Assembly (NCBI GenBank): GCA_963971575.1
Contig: OZ020624.1
Location: 17,081,249-17,145,248, forward strand
Direction of reading: 5' to 3'
DNA from: Liopterus haemorrhoidalis
Lineage: Eukaryota; Arthropoda; Insecta; Coleoptera; Dytiscidae
DNA: 64,000 nt
Shown: positions 43,286-56,511 of the stretch, in pieces
Position numbering within the stretch: the stretch's first letter is position 1
Layout of the letters: each line of letters starts with the position of its first letter
The notes under the pieces: model-generated
The model's database searches: none
What the model was told of the DNA's origin: nothing
What the model saw: the letters and a program-made list of their open reading frames with translations, nothing else
Translations under genes and position numbers: made by a program

Positions 43286-43675
43286 ATGAACGAAGAGGCC
43301 ATGAACGTAACAGAATTTAACGTGACGGCAGATAATGGAACGCATGAAGAACCATTATTTTCCTTAACAAACGTCAGACGTGAACGAATGGAATTAGATT
43401 CTGTGGATCAACTTGAAGAAAATTTAAGATGGGAGAGAGACCTTCTTAAACGAGAACGAGAACTCTTGCAGAAGGAGGGAGATCTATTTACGCAGGAAAC
43501 GAGAAGTTTTGGAAACGCAACCATAACTTTGAGCGGTGAACGAACAGATATTTCGTATGATCCAGGATTTGATCCAGGTAAGATTACTCTGTTAACGGCT
43601 AAGCAATGGGTGAAAAAGCTCGAAAGCATTGCGAACATCTTTGGATGGGATGAAACACTATTATATACTGCTTAA
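43286..43675 (+). pseudogene. gag N-terminal fragment, second LTR element (unit 2)
   Basis: Same 129-codon frame as at 27312, with no amino-acid change that I can see and the same truncation point after IFGWDETLLYTA. Confidence 0.6.
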
Positions 43676-43682
43676 GGCAATA

Positions 43683-44242
43683 GGCCTTTTTATTTAAAAC
43701 AATATTTGTTTTATATATTTTGCTGTTAAGTTAATTATAAGGGAGTTATTTATATTTCAAATATATGGAGTTCGCGCGCTTGTCGTTAGGAAATTTCCAC
43801 ATTAAACAATATATTGTCCACTGCGATTAAAAGTTTTTTCAGCTCTAAATTCGCTTATTTTTCTCTTATTTCCACATATAATGTATATTCTCTTCTTTCT
43901 CACCATCTCTCCTATGATTTGCACAAGTTTTTTGTCCTTACAGTAACTTTTGCACACGTATTCGTCAGTTTTTGAGTACAAAATATCACTTTTTCATTTT
44001 TATTACGTCTTTTATTAATATTATACGTCTTAAAATATTTTGAACGCGGTAATACCCTTTTTTTAGCGCATTCAACTTACCTATTTACGTCTTAAAAGCG
44101 TCATAAGTTGGTTTTTTGCGCCTTTTAGGTTAACTATTTTTGACCTCTTTTTTCTTAACCCTCTTAACTAACCCATTTCTCTTTTAAACGTCTTAGCTCC
44201 ACATATATTTAGCTGTTAAGTGAATTATAAGGGAGTTGCTTA
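43683..44242. repeat. AT-rich satellite across the unit 2/unit 3 boundary
   Basis: Counterpart of 27709-28268; unit marker at 43780. Confidence 0.8.
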
Positions 44243-44683
44243 GGGTACATTCGATTTGACGCCCCGACCGTTCCGAGCACGTTCTGTACACTCAAACGTG
44301 TTCGATTTGACGCTCGGAGTACACTCAATTGCATTCGTTTTGCGATCGAGCGAGCATTTAGAGTGCGCTCTATGTGTTCGAGGTTTCAATGCCGGGTTTA
44401 CATTGGTAGAGTAAAAGAAGTAACTAGCGCAAGTAACTAGCAACTAGTTACTATCCCTGTGTAAACAGTTGACATTGTGGCTAGTAGAGTACTAGGTGCC
44501 AGTAGTTGGGCTAGGATAGCAGTTAGCTCGTCGACGTATTTACTAGCTACTGTCTTTTCCCCCACTACGCAAAATTGATTCATTTCAAATTGGCGGCAAG
44601 CGATAACCTGTCATAACAAATAGAAAAAAACCCATATCAGGTAAGTTACAATTTATTTACATAAATTGCGTAACATTGATTTA

Positions 44684-45391
44684 TTAATTGATGATTTTTG
44701 AAATCATCTGGGAAATAACTGCCTTTGATACACGAAAAAGATGTTGTAGACCAGTGTTTCTCGACCAAAAACGCACCGTGGACCAGAATAATATATAATT
44801 TTCTAACGCGGACTACTAATAATAATTGTTGGTTTATTTTTTGCATGTTAACAAATATATTTAATGTGCTACTATACACATGTATTTTATTTGTAGAAAA
44901 TCACAGAAAATAAACAAAATATAAACTATTTACATAAAAAATGTGCAAAATAAATTAAAAATAAAACTGCAAAAAACACATAAAAACTTTCGCGGACCAC
45001 TAAAAGTTTTCTGGGGACCACTGGTGGTCCGCGGACCACCTGTTTAGAAATACTGTTGTAGACTACAATAACTATTTCCTGTGGCTAGGAAATAAAGCGT
45101 TAATTCCAATTTTATTTTTGCTGGAATCGCATCCCTTATTAGTGTATCAGTTCGTTGTATTAATGGACTAACTAAATTTAATAGCCTATTAAAATCATCT
45201 GGTGTCATTCTTAAACACAGTCTGTACTCTTTTTGATCTTCCACGGCTAATTCACGAAATAGAAGGACTGATGCGCCATGGGTAGTTCTTCTATCAATCC
45301 ATTTTTTAACCCATTTTTGTTTAGGCTTAAATTCTGTACCGAATATTTCAATAAGACAATCAATTATTTCCTCCACAAGAAATGATGTAAT
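44684..45391 (-). pseudogene. HARBI1-like transposase fragment (unit 3)
   Basis: As in unit 2, split by the hAT MITE at 44752-45055; the signature reads TGNSYCSLQ as in unit 1, where unit 2 has changed to YCCLQ. Confidence 0.7.
44752..45055. mobile_element. hAT MITE in the Harbinger fragment (unit 3)
   Basis: 304-bp copy flanked by TTGTAGAC on both sides. Confidence 0.85.
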
Positions 45392-46198
45392 TCAAAATAC
45401 CACTTCTTTAATGGCATCACGCCGGCGACGATGTATATCCACATTCATAAACTATTTTTTGCAAAAAGATAATTTCACTGCAAAATCACAGCGAAGATGT
45501 CAAATGTGTTTTGACACTTACTATCCAGAAAATAAGATATGTATGTCAATTGCGTATGAACACCTACTATCCTGAAAATAAGATAGTAGAGTAGAGCGCG
45601 TAGTACTTGCGCTAGTTACTAGCTCTTTTACTCTACCAATGTAAACCCGGCATAAGACCGAGCATATGGAGTATGACGTAAAAAAGTGGGGGAACGGCGG
45701 GAAAGAAATGAAAGTTTAAAATTAAATTATAAATAAAATAAAAATAATAGCCTTAGACAAATAACAATAGACAAATAATATTGTTATTTGTCTATGGCTA
45801 CAGAGTACGGCCATTTTATGTATTTGTGACGTTCTGCAAACAGCAAAAAAATTATTAAAATACACCGTTCATAAAATTAAAATGGAAAAAATTCATTAAA
45901 TCAATTCATTAATTATTATCTAATTTAAAATTAATATTATTTCTTCAACATTGAAAAAAAAAAAAAAAAAAATCAAGAAAAAACCGAGGTACAATATAAT
46001 TTTGATTCATGACTGACTTGAACTAATCTGACAGTAAAAATGCCGCCTAAAATTGTAGGGTTAGATTTTATAAACATTACGTCACAACAACGGTCACTCC
46101 GGGTTCGAGTTGCTGCGCTCCGTTAGTGCTCTATTCATGACGTCACCATCAACTGTTCGCTCAGCGCTCGCTCTACCCTGTACAACTCGAATGCACCC

Positions 46199-48658
46199 TT
46201 ATATTTCAAATATTTGGAGTTCACCGGTTTAGCGTTAGGAAATTTCCACTGTAAACAATGTATTGTCCACTGCGATTAAAAGTTTTTTCAGCTCTAAATT
46301 CGCTTATTTTTCTCTTCTTTCCACTTATTATGTATATTCTCTTCTTTCTCACCATCTGTCCTAAGATTTGCATCAGTTTTTTGTCTTTACAGTCACTTTT
46401 GCACACGTATTCGTCAGTTTTTGGGTACAAAGTATCACTTTTTCATTCTTATTACGCCTTTTATTAATATTTCACGTCTTAAAATATTTTGAACGCGGTA
46501 AAACCCTTTTTTTAGCGCATTCAACTTACCTATTTACGTCTTAAAACCGTCATAAGTTGGTTTTTTGCGTCTTTTAGGTTAACTATTTTTGACCTCTTTT
46601 TTCTTAACTTTCTTAACTAACCTATTTTTATTTTAAACGTCTTAACTCCACATATATCTTCCTGTTAAGTGAATAATAAGGGAGTTATTTATATTACAAA
46701 TATTTGAAGTTTTCCCGCCATTACTCTACAAATATTACTCGAATCAAAAAAATGTATTTATGTTAAGAATTTGCCTTTTAATTTTAAACAATATTTGTTT
46801 TATATATTTTGCTGTTTAGTGAATTATAAGAGAGTTAATTATTTTTCAAATATTTGGAGTTCGCGCTCTTGGCGTTAGGAAATTTCCACTGTAAACAATG
46901 TATTGTCCACAGCGGTTAAAAGTTTTTTCAGCTTTAAATTCACTTGTTGTTCCCTTATTTCCACTTATTATGTCTATTCTGTTCTTTCTCACCGTCTGTC
47001 CTATGATTTGCACAAGTTTCTTGTCTTTACAGTCACCTTGCGCACTTATAATAACCAATTTCTCTTTAAAGCGTCTTAACTCCACATATATGTTGTTGTT
47101 AAGTGAATAATAAGGGAATTATTTATATGACAAATATTTGAAGATTTCCCGCCATAACTCTACAAATATTTATCGAATCAAAAACATGTATTTATATTAA
47201 TGATTTGGCTTTTAATTTTAAATAATACTGGTTTTACATGTTTTGTTGTTAAGTGAAATATAAGGGAGTTATTTTTATTTAAAATATTTGGAGTTCGCGC
47301 GCTTGGCGTTAGGAAATTTCCACTGTAAACAAAGTATTGTCCACAGCGGTTAAAAGTTTTTTCAGCTTTAAATTCACTTGTTGTTCCCTTATTTCCACTT
47401 ATTATGTCTATTCTGTTCTTTCTCACCGTCTGTCCTATGATTTGCACAAGTTTTTTGTCTTTACAGTCACTTTTGCGCACGTATTCGTGAAATCTTGAGC
47501 ACAAAGTATCAATTTTTGAGCACAAAGTATCACTATTTTATTCTTATTACGTCCTTTTATTAATATTTCACGTCTTAAATTATGTTGAACGCGGTAAAAC
47601 ACTTTTTTTAGCTCTTTCGTCTTAATTATTTACGTCTTAAAACCGTCATAAATTAGTTTTTTGCGTCTTTTAGGTTAACTATTTTTGACATCTTTTTTTT
47701 AACCCTTTCAACTAACCTATTTCTCTTTTAAACTTTATGAATCCACATATGTTTTGCTGTTAAGTGAATAATATGGGAATTATTTACATTACAAACATTT
47801 GAAGTTTTCCCGCCATAACTCTACAAATATTTATCGAATCAAAAAAATGTATTTATGTTAGGGATTTACCCTTTAATTTTAAACAATATTTATTTTATGT
47901 ATTTTGCTGTTATGTGAATTATAAGGGAGTTATTTATATTTCAAATATTTGGAGTTCGCGCGCTTGGCGTTAGGAAATTTCCACTGTAACAATGTATTGT
48001 TAGGGTGACCATCCGTCCCGGTTTTCCGGGATTGTCCCGGTGTCCCGAAAAATGTTCTCGGGACGCCCGATTGTCCCGGTTTTTGAGGTGAGGACTCCTT
48101 TTGCTCTTCACTTTGAATTTGGGGGAGGTGAGGACCTTTTTGTTTTTTTTTTGCTCTTTTCTTTGAATTTGGGAGGTGAGGACCTTTTTTTTTTGCTCCG
48201 CACTTGGATGTGGGAGGAAACAAAGACCTTCTTTTTTTTCCCTGTGTCCCGGTTTCTCTTCACTGAAATCTGGTCACCCTATGTATTGTGTCTACTGCGA
48301 TTCAAAGTTTTTTCAGCTCTAAATTCGTTTATTGTTCCCTTATTTCCACTTATTACGTCTATTCTCTTCTTTCTCACCATCTGTCCTATGATTTGTACAA
48401 GTTTTTTGTCTTTACAGTCACCTTCGCACACGTATTCGTCAGTTTTTGAGCACAAAGTATCACTTTTTCATTCTTTTGACGCCTTTTATTATTATTTCAC
48501 GTCTTAAAATATATTGAACGCGGTAAAACTCTTTTTTTTAATTCCTTCGACCTACTTATTTACGTCTTAAAACCGTCATAAGTTGGTTTTTTGCGTCCTT
48601 TAGGTTAACTATTTTTGACATCTTTTTACTTAACCCTATTAACTAACCGATTTCTCTT
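46199..48658. repeat. AT-rich satellite array (unit 3)
   Basis: Copy of 30223-32702 with the same number of satellite copies. Confidence 0.8.
48001..48281. mobile_element. hAT-like MITE with TAGGGTGACCA ends (unit 3)
   Basis: 281 bp with TGTATTGT duplications (47993-48000, 48282-48289); lacks unit 2's extra 19 bp. Confidence 0.75.
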
Positions 48659-48925
48659 GATGACTTGATGAAAATTGAGGGGTTATTGTCTGTAGCACTG
48701 ACCAGTAAGGATTTGTTTGATATCGTTTTCTTTCGAAACACTGTGTTTATGTTTATTTCAGGCTCGAGTATTCGATATTATTAATTACTTTCTGAGATTT
48801 ATGTTCAGTAACTGATACAATTTTTAATATATAAAACCTTTAATTTAACTATGAAATTAACTATATTGAAAAGAGCACATTATTATACAGAGACGAAACT
48901 GAAAATAATATAATACTGTAACTGT
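48659..48925. other. unassigned AT-rich segment (unit 3)
   Basis: Counterpart of 5397-5663. Nothing identifiable. Confidence 0.4.
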
Positions 48926-49869
48926 TACCATATGGTCGTTCTACCATTTGGTCATCTAACGATATGTTAAGGTAACCATTTGGTCAGCTAACCACATGGT
49001 CAGGTAATTCATACGTAAGCTAACCTATTGATCATGTATCCATTTAGTCAGGTAACCATTTCGTCAACTAACCATATGGGCAGTTAACCATTTAGTCAGC
49101 TAACCACGTGCTTCGGTAAACATTTCGTCAGCTTATCATATGTTAGGTAACTCAATTTCGTCAGCTAACCACATAATTAGGATACCATTTCATCAACGAA
49201 AAATATGAACAACTAACCATTTATTCAGCTAACCATATGCTCAGCAAACTATTTGGTCAGCTTACCACATGGTAAGGCAATTCTTTCGTAAGCTAACTAT
49301 ATTGGTCAGTTAACATTTTGTCTGCTAACCACATGGTGAGGTAAACATTTAGTTAGCTAACCATATGGTCAGGTAATCATTTGGTCATCAAACCATATGG
49401 TCATGTAACCATTTCGTCAGCTGACCATATGGTCAGAAAACCATTTGGTCTGCTAACCAAATGGTCAAGTAATCATTTGGTCAGGTAACCATTTTGTCAG
49501 ATAACCATATGGTTAGGTAACCACTTGGTCAGCTAATCAAACGGTCAGGTAACCATTTCGTCAGCTAACCATATGGTCAGTTAACAATTTTTCCAGCTAA
49601 CCATATGGTCAGGTAACCATTTTGTCAGCTGACCATATGGCCAGGTAATATTTTTGTAAGGTAACCATATAATTCATGTAACCATTTGGTCATCTTAACC
49701 TATGCTTGCTCAGCAAACCATTTTGTCTGCCAACGACATGGTCAGGTAACGATTTGGTCGGAAACACATATGGTCAGGTAACCATTTGGTCAGCTAACCA
49801 TATGGTTAGGTAACCATTTGTTCGGCTAACCATATGATCAGGTAAGATTTTGGTCAGCTAACTATATGT
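48926..49869. repeat. minisatellite block A (unit 3)
   Basis: 16-bp monomer array, near-identical in length and order to the unit 2 block. Confidence 0.9.
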
Positions 49870-50403
49870 TTTCCTATTTCTCTTTAAGCGTCTTAACTCC
49901 ACATATATTTTGCTGTTAATTGAATAATAAGGGAGTTATTTATATTTCAAATATTTGGAGTTCGCGCGCTTGGCGTTAGGCAATTTCCACTGTAAATATT
50001 GTATTGTCCACTGCGATTAAAAGATTTTTTGGCTTTAAATTAACTTAATTGTTCTCTTATTTCCACTTATTATGTCTATTCTTTTCTTTCTCACCATCTG
50101 TCCTATGATTTGCACAAGTTTTTTGTCTTTACAGTCACTTTCGCACAAGTATTCGTCAGTTTTTGAGCACAAAACATCACATTTTTATTCTTCTTACGTC
50201 CTTTTTTTTTATTATTTCACGTCTTAAATTATTTTGAACCTGGTAAAACACTTTTTTTTACTCTTTCGATTTAATTATTTACGTCTTAAACCGTCATAAG
50301 TTAGTTTTTTGCGTCTCTTAGGTTAACTGTTTTTGACATTTTTTTTTTTTTTTTAACTCTTTAACTAACCTGTTTCTCTTTTAAACGTTTTGACTCAACA
50401 TAT
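49870..50403. repeat. AT-rich satellite before the LTR element (unit 3)
   Basis: Counterpart of 10590-11119; the original ATAT flank is kept here. Confidence 0.8.
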
Positions 50404-50717
50404 TGTTATTGGTAAGAATTAATGGGGCCATTAATTGTTGCAGAACGGCCGAGTGTTAGGTAGTTTTTCGAAGAGGGCGCGCTGAGCAATGGCGTGGCGG
50501 CAGCACCATACAGGCGGTCGGTATTGTGTCCCGCGCTTGTATCGGCGTGGGAAGAAGAGAGGAGGTCACATGACCGGACCATTCTATCTGCGGCGTTGAA
50601 ACGGAATCTCTCGGCGTGCTCGCTTGTATTTTGGTGTTTTTAGTATTATACATTTTTCATGTTTGATTAAATAAATGATATGTTAGATTGAACGCTTGTT
50701 ATTTTATCGTCCTAACA
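50404..50717 (+). repeat. extended 5' LTR (unit 3)
   Basis: LTR proper 50454-50717 (264 bp) preceded by the 50-bp block 50404-50453 that matches sequence upstream of the 3' LTR. Confidence 0.8.
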
Positions 50718-50771
50718 ATTCAGAAGTGGGATCAGCGCACTAGAATACGGTGCGTCTCGTTAGAAACGAGG

Positions 50772-52841
50772 ATGGCGGACAAAGACGGGTGCGGCTGGTT
50801 GTTCGAGGACGAGAGCCTCGACGTCGAGCCGGGTTCACCTGTAGCTGGCGGTGTCAAGAAGCGGCCAACAGCAGACCGGTGTCCCGATGCTGTACCGGAC
50901 GTGGTGCAGGAAATGCAGGCCCAGCTGAAGGCGTTGCAGGCTGAGTTGCAGGACATGCAGGCCCAGAAGACAGCCAAGATGGACGCGACTGCAGGAAGCG
51001 AGACCGGTGAGTCAGCGATACGCGGCGGAGTATCCAGCTTCCGAGCGGGAGCTGACATCCTGGACCCCTTCGATCCCGATGACCGTGAGGCCAGTGTCGA
51101 CATCTGGTTGGCTCGCATCGACCAGCTGGGTTGTGTACACGGGTGGACCGAGTATGAGAAGTCCCTGTACATGCAACCGAAGCTGAGGGGAGAAGCCAGA
51201 GCGCGGTTCAATCGGCTTCTCAAGTATGACCACACCTGGGCGGAGTGGAAAATCATGCTGAAGACGGCGTTCCCTCAACAGCATGACTTCGCGAAGATGC
51301 TGCGCGAGCTACTGGCGCGGCAAAAGGTTCCAGGGGAGAGTCTTGCTCGCTACTATCGGGCGAAGCTTGCCATGTGCGAGCGTGTTGGCATCACAGGTGA
51401 CCGAGCAATCTCCTGAATCATCGACGGCCTCCCACTTGCGATGCAGTTGAATGCTAGGGCGTTCGGCTGCCAAGAGCCGAACGAGCTGTACGCCGGCTTC
51501 CTAGCCATGCTGGACCGCTACGAGGAGGATGCTCCTGTCCATCGACCTAGGGAGCGAGAGGCAGTTCACATGCGAGGACCAGCAGGCAGGGAGGCTGTTC
51601 CGGACCAACGGCGCATGGAACGATTAGCAGCCTACGGCGGACGTGGGAAACGTTCGAGCCAGCGACACGGAGGGCAGCAGTCCGAGGCAACGGCGAGGGT
51701 CAACCGGCACACGGCGATGGACGGTTGGAGACGCTGCTACAACTGCCAAGAGGTGGGGACGCACGTGACCCGCGAGTGTCCGCAGCCTCGCACGCAGCGG
51801 TGCCGCAAGTGTGGCGAGGATGGGCACTGGGCCATGGATTGTCCTGGCCAACGTCGCGGACCACAGGTAAGCTTGGTGGATGCCGCGAAGACCTACAAGA
51901 AGTGGATGAGAACCAGCGCCGACGTGCCGCTGAGAGCCTTCATCGACACGGGTAGTGTCTACGACCTCATCACGGAGGAATGTGCACGGCGTTTGCAGTG
52001 TACGCTGTCTGCAAATGGGCAGCAATTGCATGGATTCGGCGGAGGGACGACTTGGACCTTAGGTAAGGTCGAGCTGTCCGTGATCATTGACGGCGCCGGC
52101 GTTAAGATGCACCCGTTGGTGGTGACATGTGGTTTGTCGGGAGCCGACATCATGATAGGGCAGCCAACGCTCTCGTCAGTCGAGGTGGTCCTGCTCGTGC
52201 GGGACGGCACGGTGAGCCTGTCGCGCGAGGAGAACTTCCTCCAAAAGCTGGCGTTGGAGGATGATGACCTGGACGAGCCATTGCAGCAGAAGTTAGAAGT
52301 ACGGCTCGTCGAGGATGCCTGGCTTCTACCCAACGACGACCAGAGCCCAGCAGTCACGGTGGATGGACTGCCTGAAGGTGCGTTCCTGCTAGTTAAGGAA
52401 CGGACGGTCCGGCGACACACCTCCGAACTTATCGTAAAGGGGGCACTTTTGGGGCCAGGGAATATGAAGATGAGAATTTGGAATCAGAGTCGCAGGGGCG
52501 TTATCTGGCCCACCAAACACCCGCTGGCGCGCGGCTTTGTTATCTTTCCAGATAAAGACCCGGAACAGGTGAACTCGGTGAGTATCATTAATAATAAATT
52601 AAGCTTTGCAGATGTCAAGGTGGGTGATATCGCTGAAAGTGAAAGGAGTGAATTGGAAGCGCTCTTGTCACGGTTGCAAAATTGCTTCTCGAGTGGGGAT
52701 GAAGAGTTGGGGCTCACCCACTTGGGGGAAATGAGAATCCAGTTAACCACGCATAGCGCGTACACCGATATACCATCGCCCGTACAGGCTGTCACTCGCA
52801 GAGAGGGAAACGGTGAAACAAAAAGTGCAGACGCTACTTAA
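50772..52841 (+). pseudogene. gag-pol: gag-protease and start of pol, unit 3 LTR element
   Basis: The ATG at 50772 gives 214 codons to a TGA at 51414-51416 (TGC to TGA compared with unit 1, in RAISCIIDG). The same frame continues with the rest of Gag, two zinc knuckles (the first again with the extra spacer residue), the DTGS protease and the linker into pol, until a 7-bp insertion at about 52753-52759 shifts it; this frame ends at 52841. Compared with unit 1 it has an insert LQAELQDMQ in the N-terminal coiled region, so the unit 1 gag is nine residues or so shorter there. Confidence 0.85.
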
Positions 52842-54809
52842 CAGCAGGGCCATACGAGAGTCTGAATCGGAGTACGCAAGCCCCATCGTACTTGTCCCAA
52901 AAGCAAACGGCGGACGTCGGATGTGCGTTGACTATCGCGCACTAAATAAGGTAACAGTGAAAGATCGACATCCGATGCCACTGGTGAAGGATGAATTCAC
53001 CAAGTTAGCGGGTAAGTGTTATTATAGCACACTTGATTTAGCCCAAGGTTATCACCAAGTCCCTATGCATGTGGACTCTGTACATAAAACTGCATTTATT
53101 ACACCGGATGGTCACTATGAGTGGTTACGAGTCCCCTTCGGTCTCGCTAATGCTCCAGCTCTCTTCCAGAAGGTAGTACAGCGGATGCTGAAGGGTATTA
53201 CCAGTGATCAGGTGCTGGCTTACATGGATGACCTGCTGATACCCTCCGAGAGCATAGCTGGCGGGCTCCGTCAGTTGGAGCAGGTGCTACAATCGGTGGC
53301 AAGAGCCGGATTGAAATTAAACTTAGCTAAATGCTCTTACCTACAAAACAAGGTAACATATCTGGGCCACGACATAAGCGGCGGCGGTATCCGACCTGGA
53401 GAGCGCAAAATCACGGCGGTAAGCGACTTTCCTGTACCCAAAAATGTACATGGCGTAAGACAGTTCTTAGGCTTAACGAGTTATTTCAGGAAATTCATAC
53501 CGAACTTTGCTGTTGTAGCTAAACCATTAACTGAACTGACCAAGAAGCAGACTACGTGGCAGTGGGGCGACAGCCAAGCCGAGACGTTCGCAAAGCTGAA
53601 GCAGCTGCTGGTGGAACGACCGGTGTTGGCACTGTACCATAGTCATGCAGAGACGGAGGTACATACAGACGCCTGTCAAAGCGGCTTGGGTGGGATCCTA
53701 CTGCAGAAACAAAACGACGGATCCTTGCGGCCGGTGCTCTTCTTCAGCAGGGTAACCACACCAGCCGAACAGAAGTACCATAGCTTTGAGCTAGAGACGC
53801 TGGCGCTCGTGGAAACGGTGAAACGTTTCCGAGTATATCTGGTGGGTATACATTTTAAGGCTATCACCGACTTTACTTCTGTGCGAGCTACCATGCTTAA
53901 ACGAGACCTGGTGCCCCGCATCGCTCGCTGGTGGATGACTCTACAAGAGTACGACATGGAAGTAGAGTACAGGCCGGGAGCCAGGATGCAGCATGTTGAC
54001 GCGCTGAGCCGTAACCCCGTCTCAGTGAACCTGGTGCAGATCCACGATGATGATTGGTTTCTGACAGTCCAACTGCAGGATGAGAAGGCGCACTCGATTG
54101 TAGAGGCGCTGCAGGCAGGTACAGCTGATAAAGGTATTGTTAACGACTTTAAATTACAGGACGGGCGGTTGTACCGCAAGACGCTGCTGGGTGATCGACT
54201 GTATGTCCCGGCGATGGCAAGATTCAGCTACTACGAAAACATCATGATGATGTTGGTCACCGGCGTTGAACGTTGCCTAAAATTAATAAAGGAAACTTAC
54301 AGGTTTCCCAGAATGGGGCGTCTCACAAAGAAATACGTTCAAGCGTGCATGAACTGCGCGTTCAGCAAAGGGAGTTACGGCAGAGCGGAGGGCCTGCTAC
54401 ACCCCATTGAGAAGAAGGCAATCCCCTTCGACACGGTGCACGTCGATCATCTGGTACCTTTTGCACGAAGTGTACGCGGGTACTCTTATGTACTAATGTA
54501 CCCGGTGACTTGGTCTTGTGGCGTAATGCAAGTACATGCCACGGCGACAAGGGCGTGAACAGGAAACTGTTGAACAAATTCAATGGTCCCTATAAAGTAG
54601 CGGCGATACTGGGGAACGACCGATACAAAATACCCTCCGTCAAGGGCGTCAGGGGATATAAAAATTTCACCGCGACGGTAGCTGCTGATTCACTACGGCG
54701 ATATCACAGCACCATGGCAGAGCATGAGCTCAGTGCCGACCAGTATGATCAACACACGGGTATCCAGGAGACTGATCGGCAGGACTTGATCGACCTCCTG
54801 GAGGGGTAA
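52760..54809 (+). pseudogene. pol: pol, unit 3 LTR element: RT, RNase H, defective integrase
   Basis: As in unit 2: RT with YMDD at 53221-53232, RNase H, then a frame open to 54558 through the altered zinc-finger stretch (junction at 54227), the integrase-core deletion, and the GPY/F module at 54510-54809 in another frame. One visible substitution in RNase H from unit 2 (LYFSRV to LFFSRV near 53740). Confidence 0.85.
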
Positions 54810-54858
54810 GGTTTAGGTAAGAATTAATGGGGCCATTAATTGTTGCAGAAAGGCCGAG

Positions 54859-55122
54859 TGTTAGGGAGTTTTTCGAAGAGGGCGCGCTCAGCAATGGCGT
54901 GGCGGCAGCACCATACAGGCGGTCGGTATTGTGTCCCGCGCTTGTATCGGCGTGGGAAGAAGAGAGGAGGTCACATGACCGGACCATTCTATCTGCGGCG
55001 TTGGAACGGAAACTTTCGGCGTGATCGCTTGTATTTTGGTGTTTTTAGTATTAAACATTTTTCATGTTTGATTAAATAAATGATATGTTAGATTGAACGC
55101 TTGTTATTTTATCGTCCTAACA
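54859..55122 (+). repeat. 3' LTR (unit 3)
   Basis: 264 bp ending CCTAACA, followed by ATAT. Same sequence type as the unit 2 3' LTR. Confidence 0.85.
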
Positions 55123-55155
55123 ATATATTTTGCTGTTAATTGATTAATAAGGGAA

Positions 55156-56511
55156 TTTGCATGTTAACAAATATATTTAATGCGCTACTATACACATGTA
55201 TTTTATTTGTAGAAAATCACAGAAAATAAACAAAATATAAACTATTTACATAAAAAATGTGCAAAATAAATTAAAAATAAAACTGCAAAAAACACATAAA
55301 AACTTTCGCGGACCACTAAAAGTTTTCTGGGGACCACTGGTGGTCCGCGGACCACCTGTTTAGAAATACTGTTGTAGACTACAATAACTATTTCCTGTGG
55401 CTAGGAAATAAAGCGTTAATTCCAATTTTATTTTTGCTGGAATCGCATCCCTTATTAGTGTATCAGTTCGTTGTATTAATGGACTAACTAAATTTAATAG
55501 CCTATTAAAATCATCTGGTGTCATTCTTAAACACAGTCTGTACTCTTTTTGATCTTCCACGGCTAATTCACGAAATAGAAGGACTGATGCGCCATGGGTA
55601 GTTCTTCTATCAATCCATTTTTTAACCCATTTTTGTTTAGGCTTAAATTCCGTACCGAATATTTCAATAAGACAATCAATTATTTCCTCCACAAGAAATG
55701 ATGTAATTCAAAATACCACTTCTTTAATGGCATCACGCCGGCGACGATGTATATCCACATTCATAAACTATTTTTTGCAAAAAGATAATTTCACTGCAAA
55801 ATCACAGCGAAGATGTCAAATGTGTTTTGACACTTACTATCCAGAAAATAAGATATGTATGTCAATTGCGTATGAACACCTACTATCCTGAAAATAAGAT
55901 AGTAGAGTAGAGCGCGTAGTACTTGCGCTAGTTACTAGCTCTTTTACTCTACCAATGTAAACCCGGCATAAGACCGAGCATATGGAGTATGACGTAAAAA
56001 ATTGGGGGAACGGCGGGAAAGAAATGAAAGTTTAAAATTAAATTATAAATAAAATAAAAATAATAGCCTTAGACAAATAACAATAGACAAATAATATTGT
56101 TATTTGTCTATGGCTACAGAGTACGGCCATTTTATGTATTTGTGACGTTCTGCAAACAGCAAAAAAATTATTAAAATACACCGTTCATAAAATTAAAATG
56201 GAAAAAATTCATTAAATCAATTCATTAATTATTATCTAATTTAAAATTAATATTATTTCTTCAACATTGAAAAAAAAAAAAAAAATCAAGAAAAAACCGA
56301 GGTACAATATAATTTTGATTCATGACTGACTTGAACTAATCTGACAGTAAAAATGCCGCCTAAAATTGTAGGGTTAGATTTTATAAACATTACGTCACAA
56401 CAACGGTCACTCCGTGTTCGAGTTGCTGCGCTCCGTTAGTGCTCTATTCATGACGTCACCATCAACTGTTCGCTCAGCGCTCGCTCTACCCTGTACAACT
56501 CGAATGCACCC
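55156..56511. mobile_element. right part of the nested Harbinger elements (displaced copy)
   Basis: Contains the right end of the hAT MITE (to 55371), the right end of the inner element (to 55967) and the right end of the outer MITE (to 56511, then TTA). Left ends are missing because of the junction. Confidence 0.75.
55360..55707 (-). pseudogene. HARBI1-like transposase fragment (displaced copy)
   Basis: N-terminal DDE_Tnp_4 region (KKWIDRRTTHGASVLL to FLATGNSYCSLQ), running into the truncated hAT MITE; the part beyond the MITE is absent here. A silent T-to-C-type change near 55651 is shared with unit 4 only. Confidence 0.7.

Larger units (their letters stand above)
27806..43779. repeat. macrosatellite unit 2 (15,974 bp)
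   Basis: Second unit. Markers recur exactly 15,974 bp later in unit 3 (28269 to 44243, 28417 to 44391). Sequence is almost identical to unit 3; visible differences are a handful of substitutions, a 19-bp duplication in the TAGGGTGACC MITE near 32060, a 696-bp in-frame gag deletion at 35069/35070 and small homopolymer changes. Confidence 0.9.
44391..45651. mobile_element. inner Harbinger-like element (unit 3)
   Basis: GCCGGGTTTACA ends, AT flanks; copy of 28417-29677. Confidence 0.7.
44243..46198. mobile_element. outer PIF/Harbinger-like MITE (unit 3)
   Basis: TTA flanks at 44240-44242 and 46199-46201. Nearly identical to unit 2; the A tract near 45957 is slightly longer. Confidence 0.7.
50404..55122 (+). 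mobile_element. Ty3/gypsy-like LTR retrotransposon (unit 3)
   Basis: Same insertion as in units 1 and 2, with ATAT on both sides. It has the extended 5' end of unit 2 but the full-length gag of unit 1, so it is the parent-like form of unit 2 before the 696-bp deletion. Not interrupted by R1. Defects: gag nonsense codon, 7-bp insertion in pol, altered integrase finger, integrase-core deletion. Confidence 0.9.
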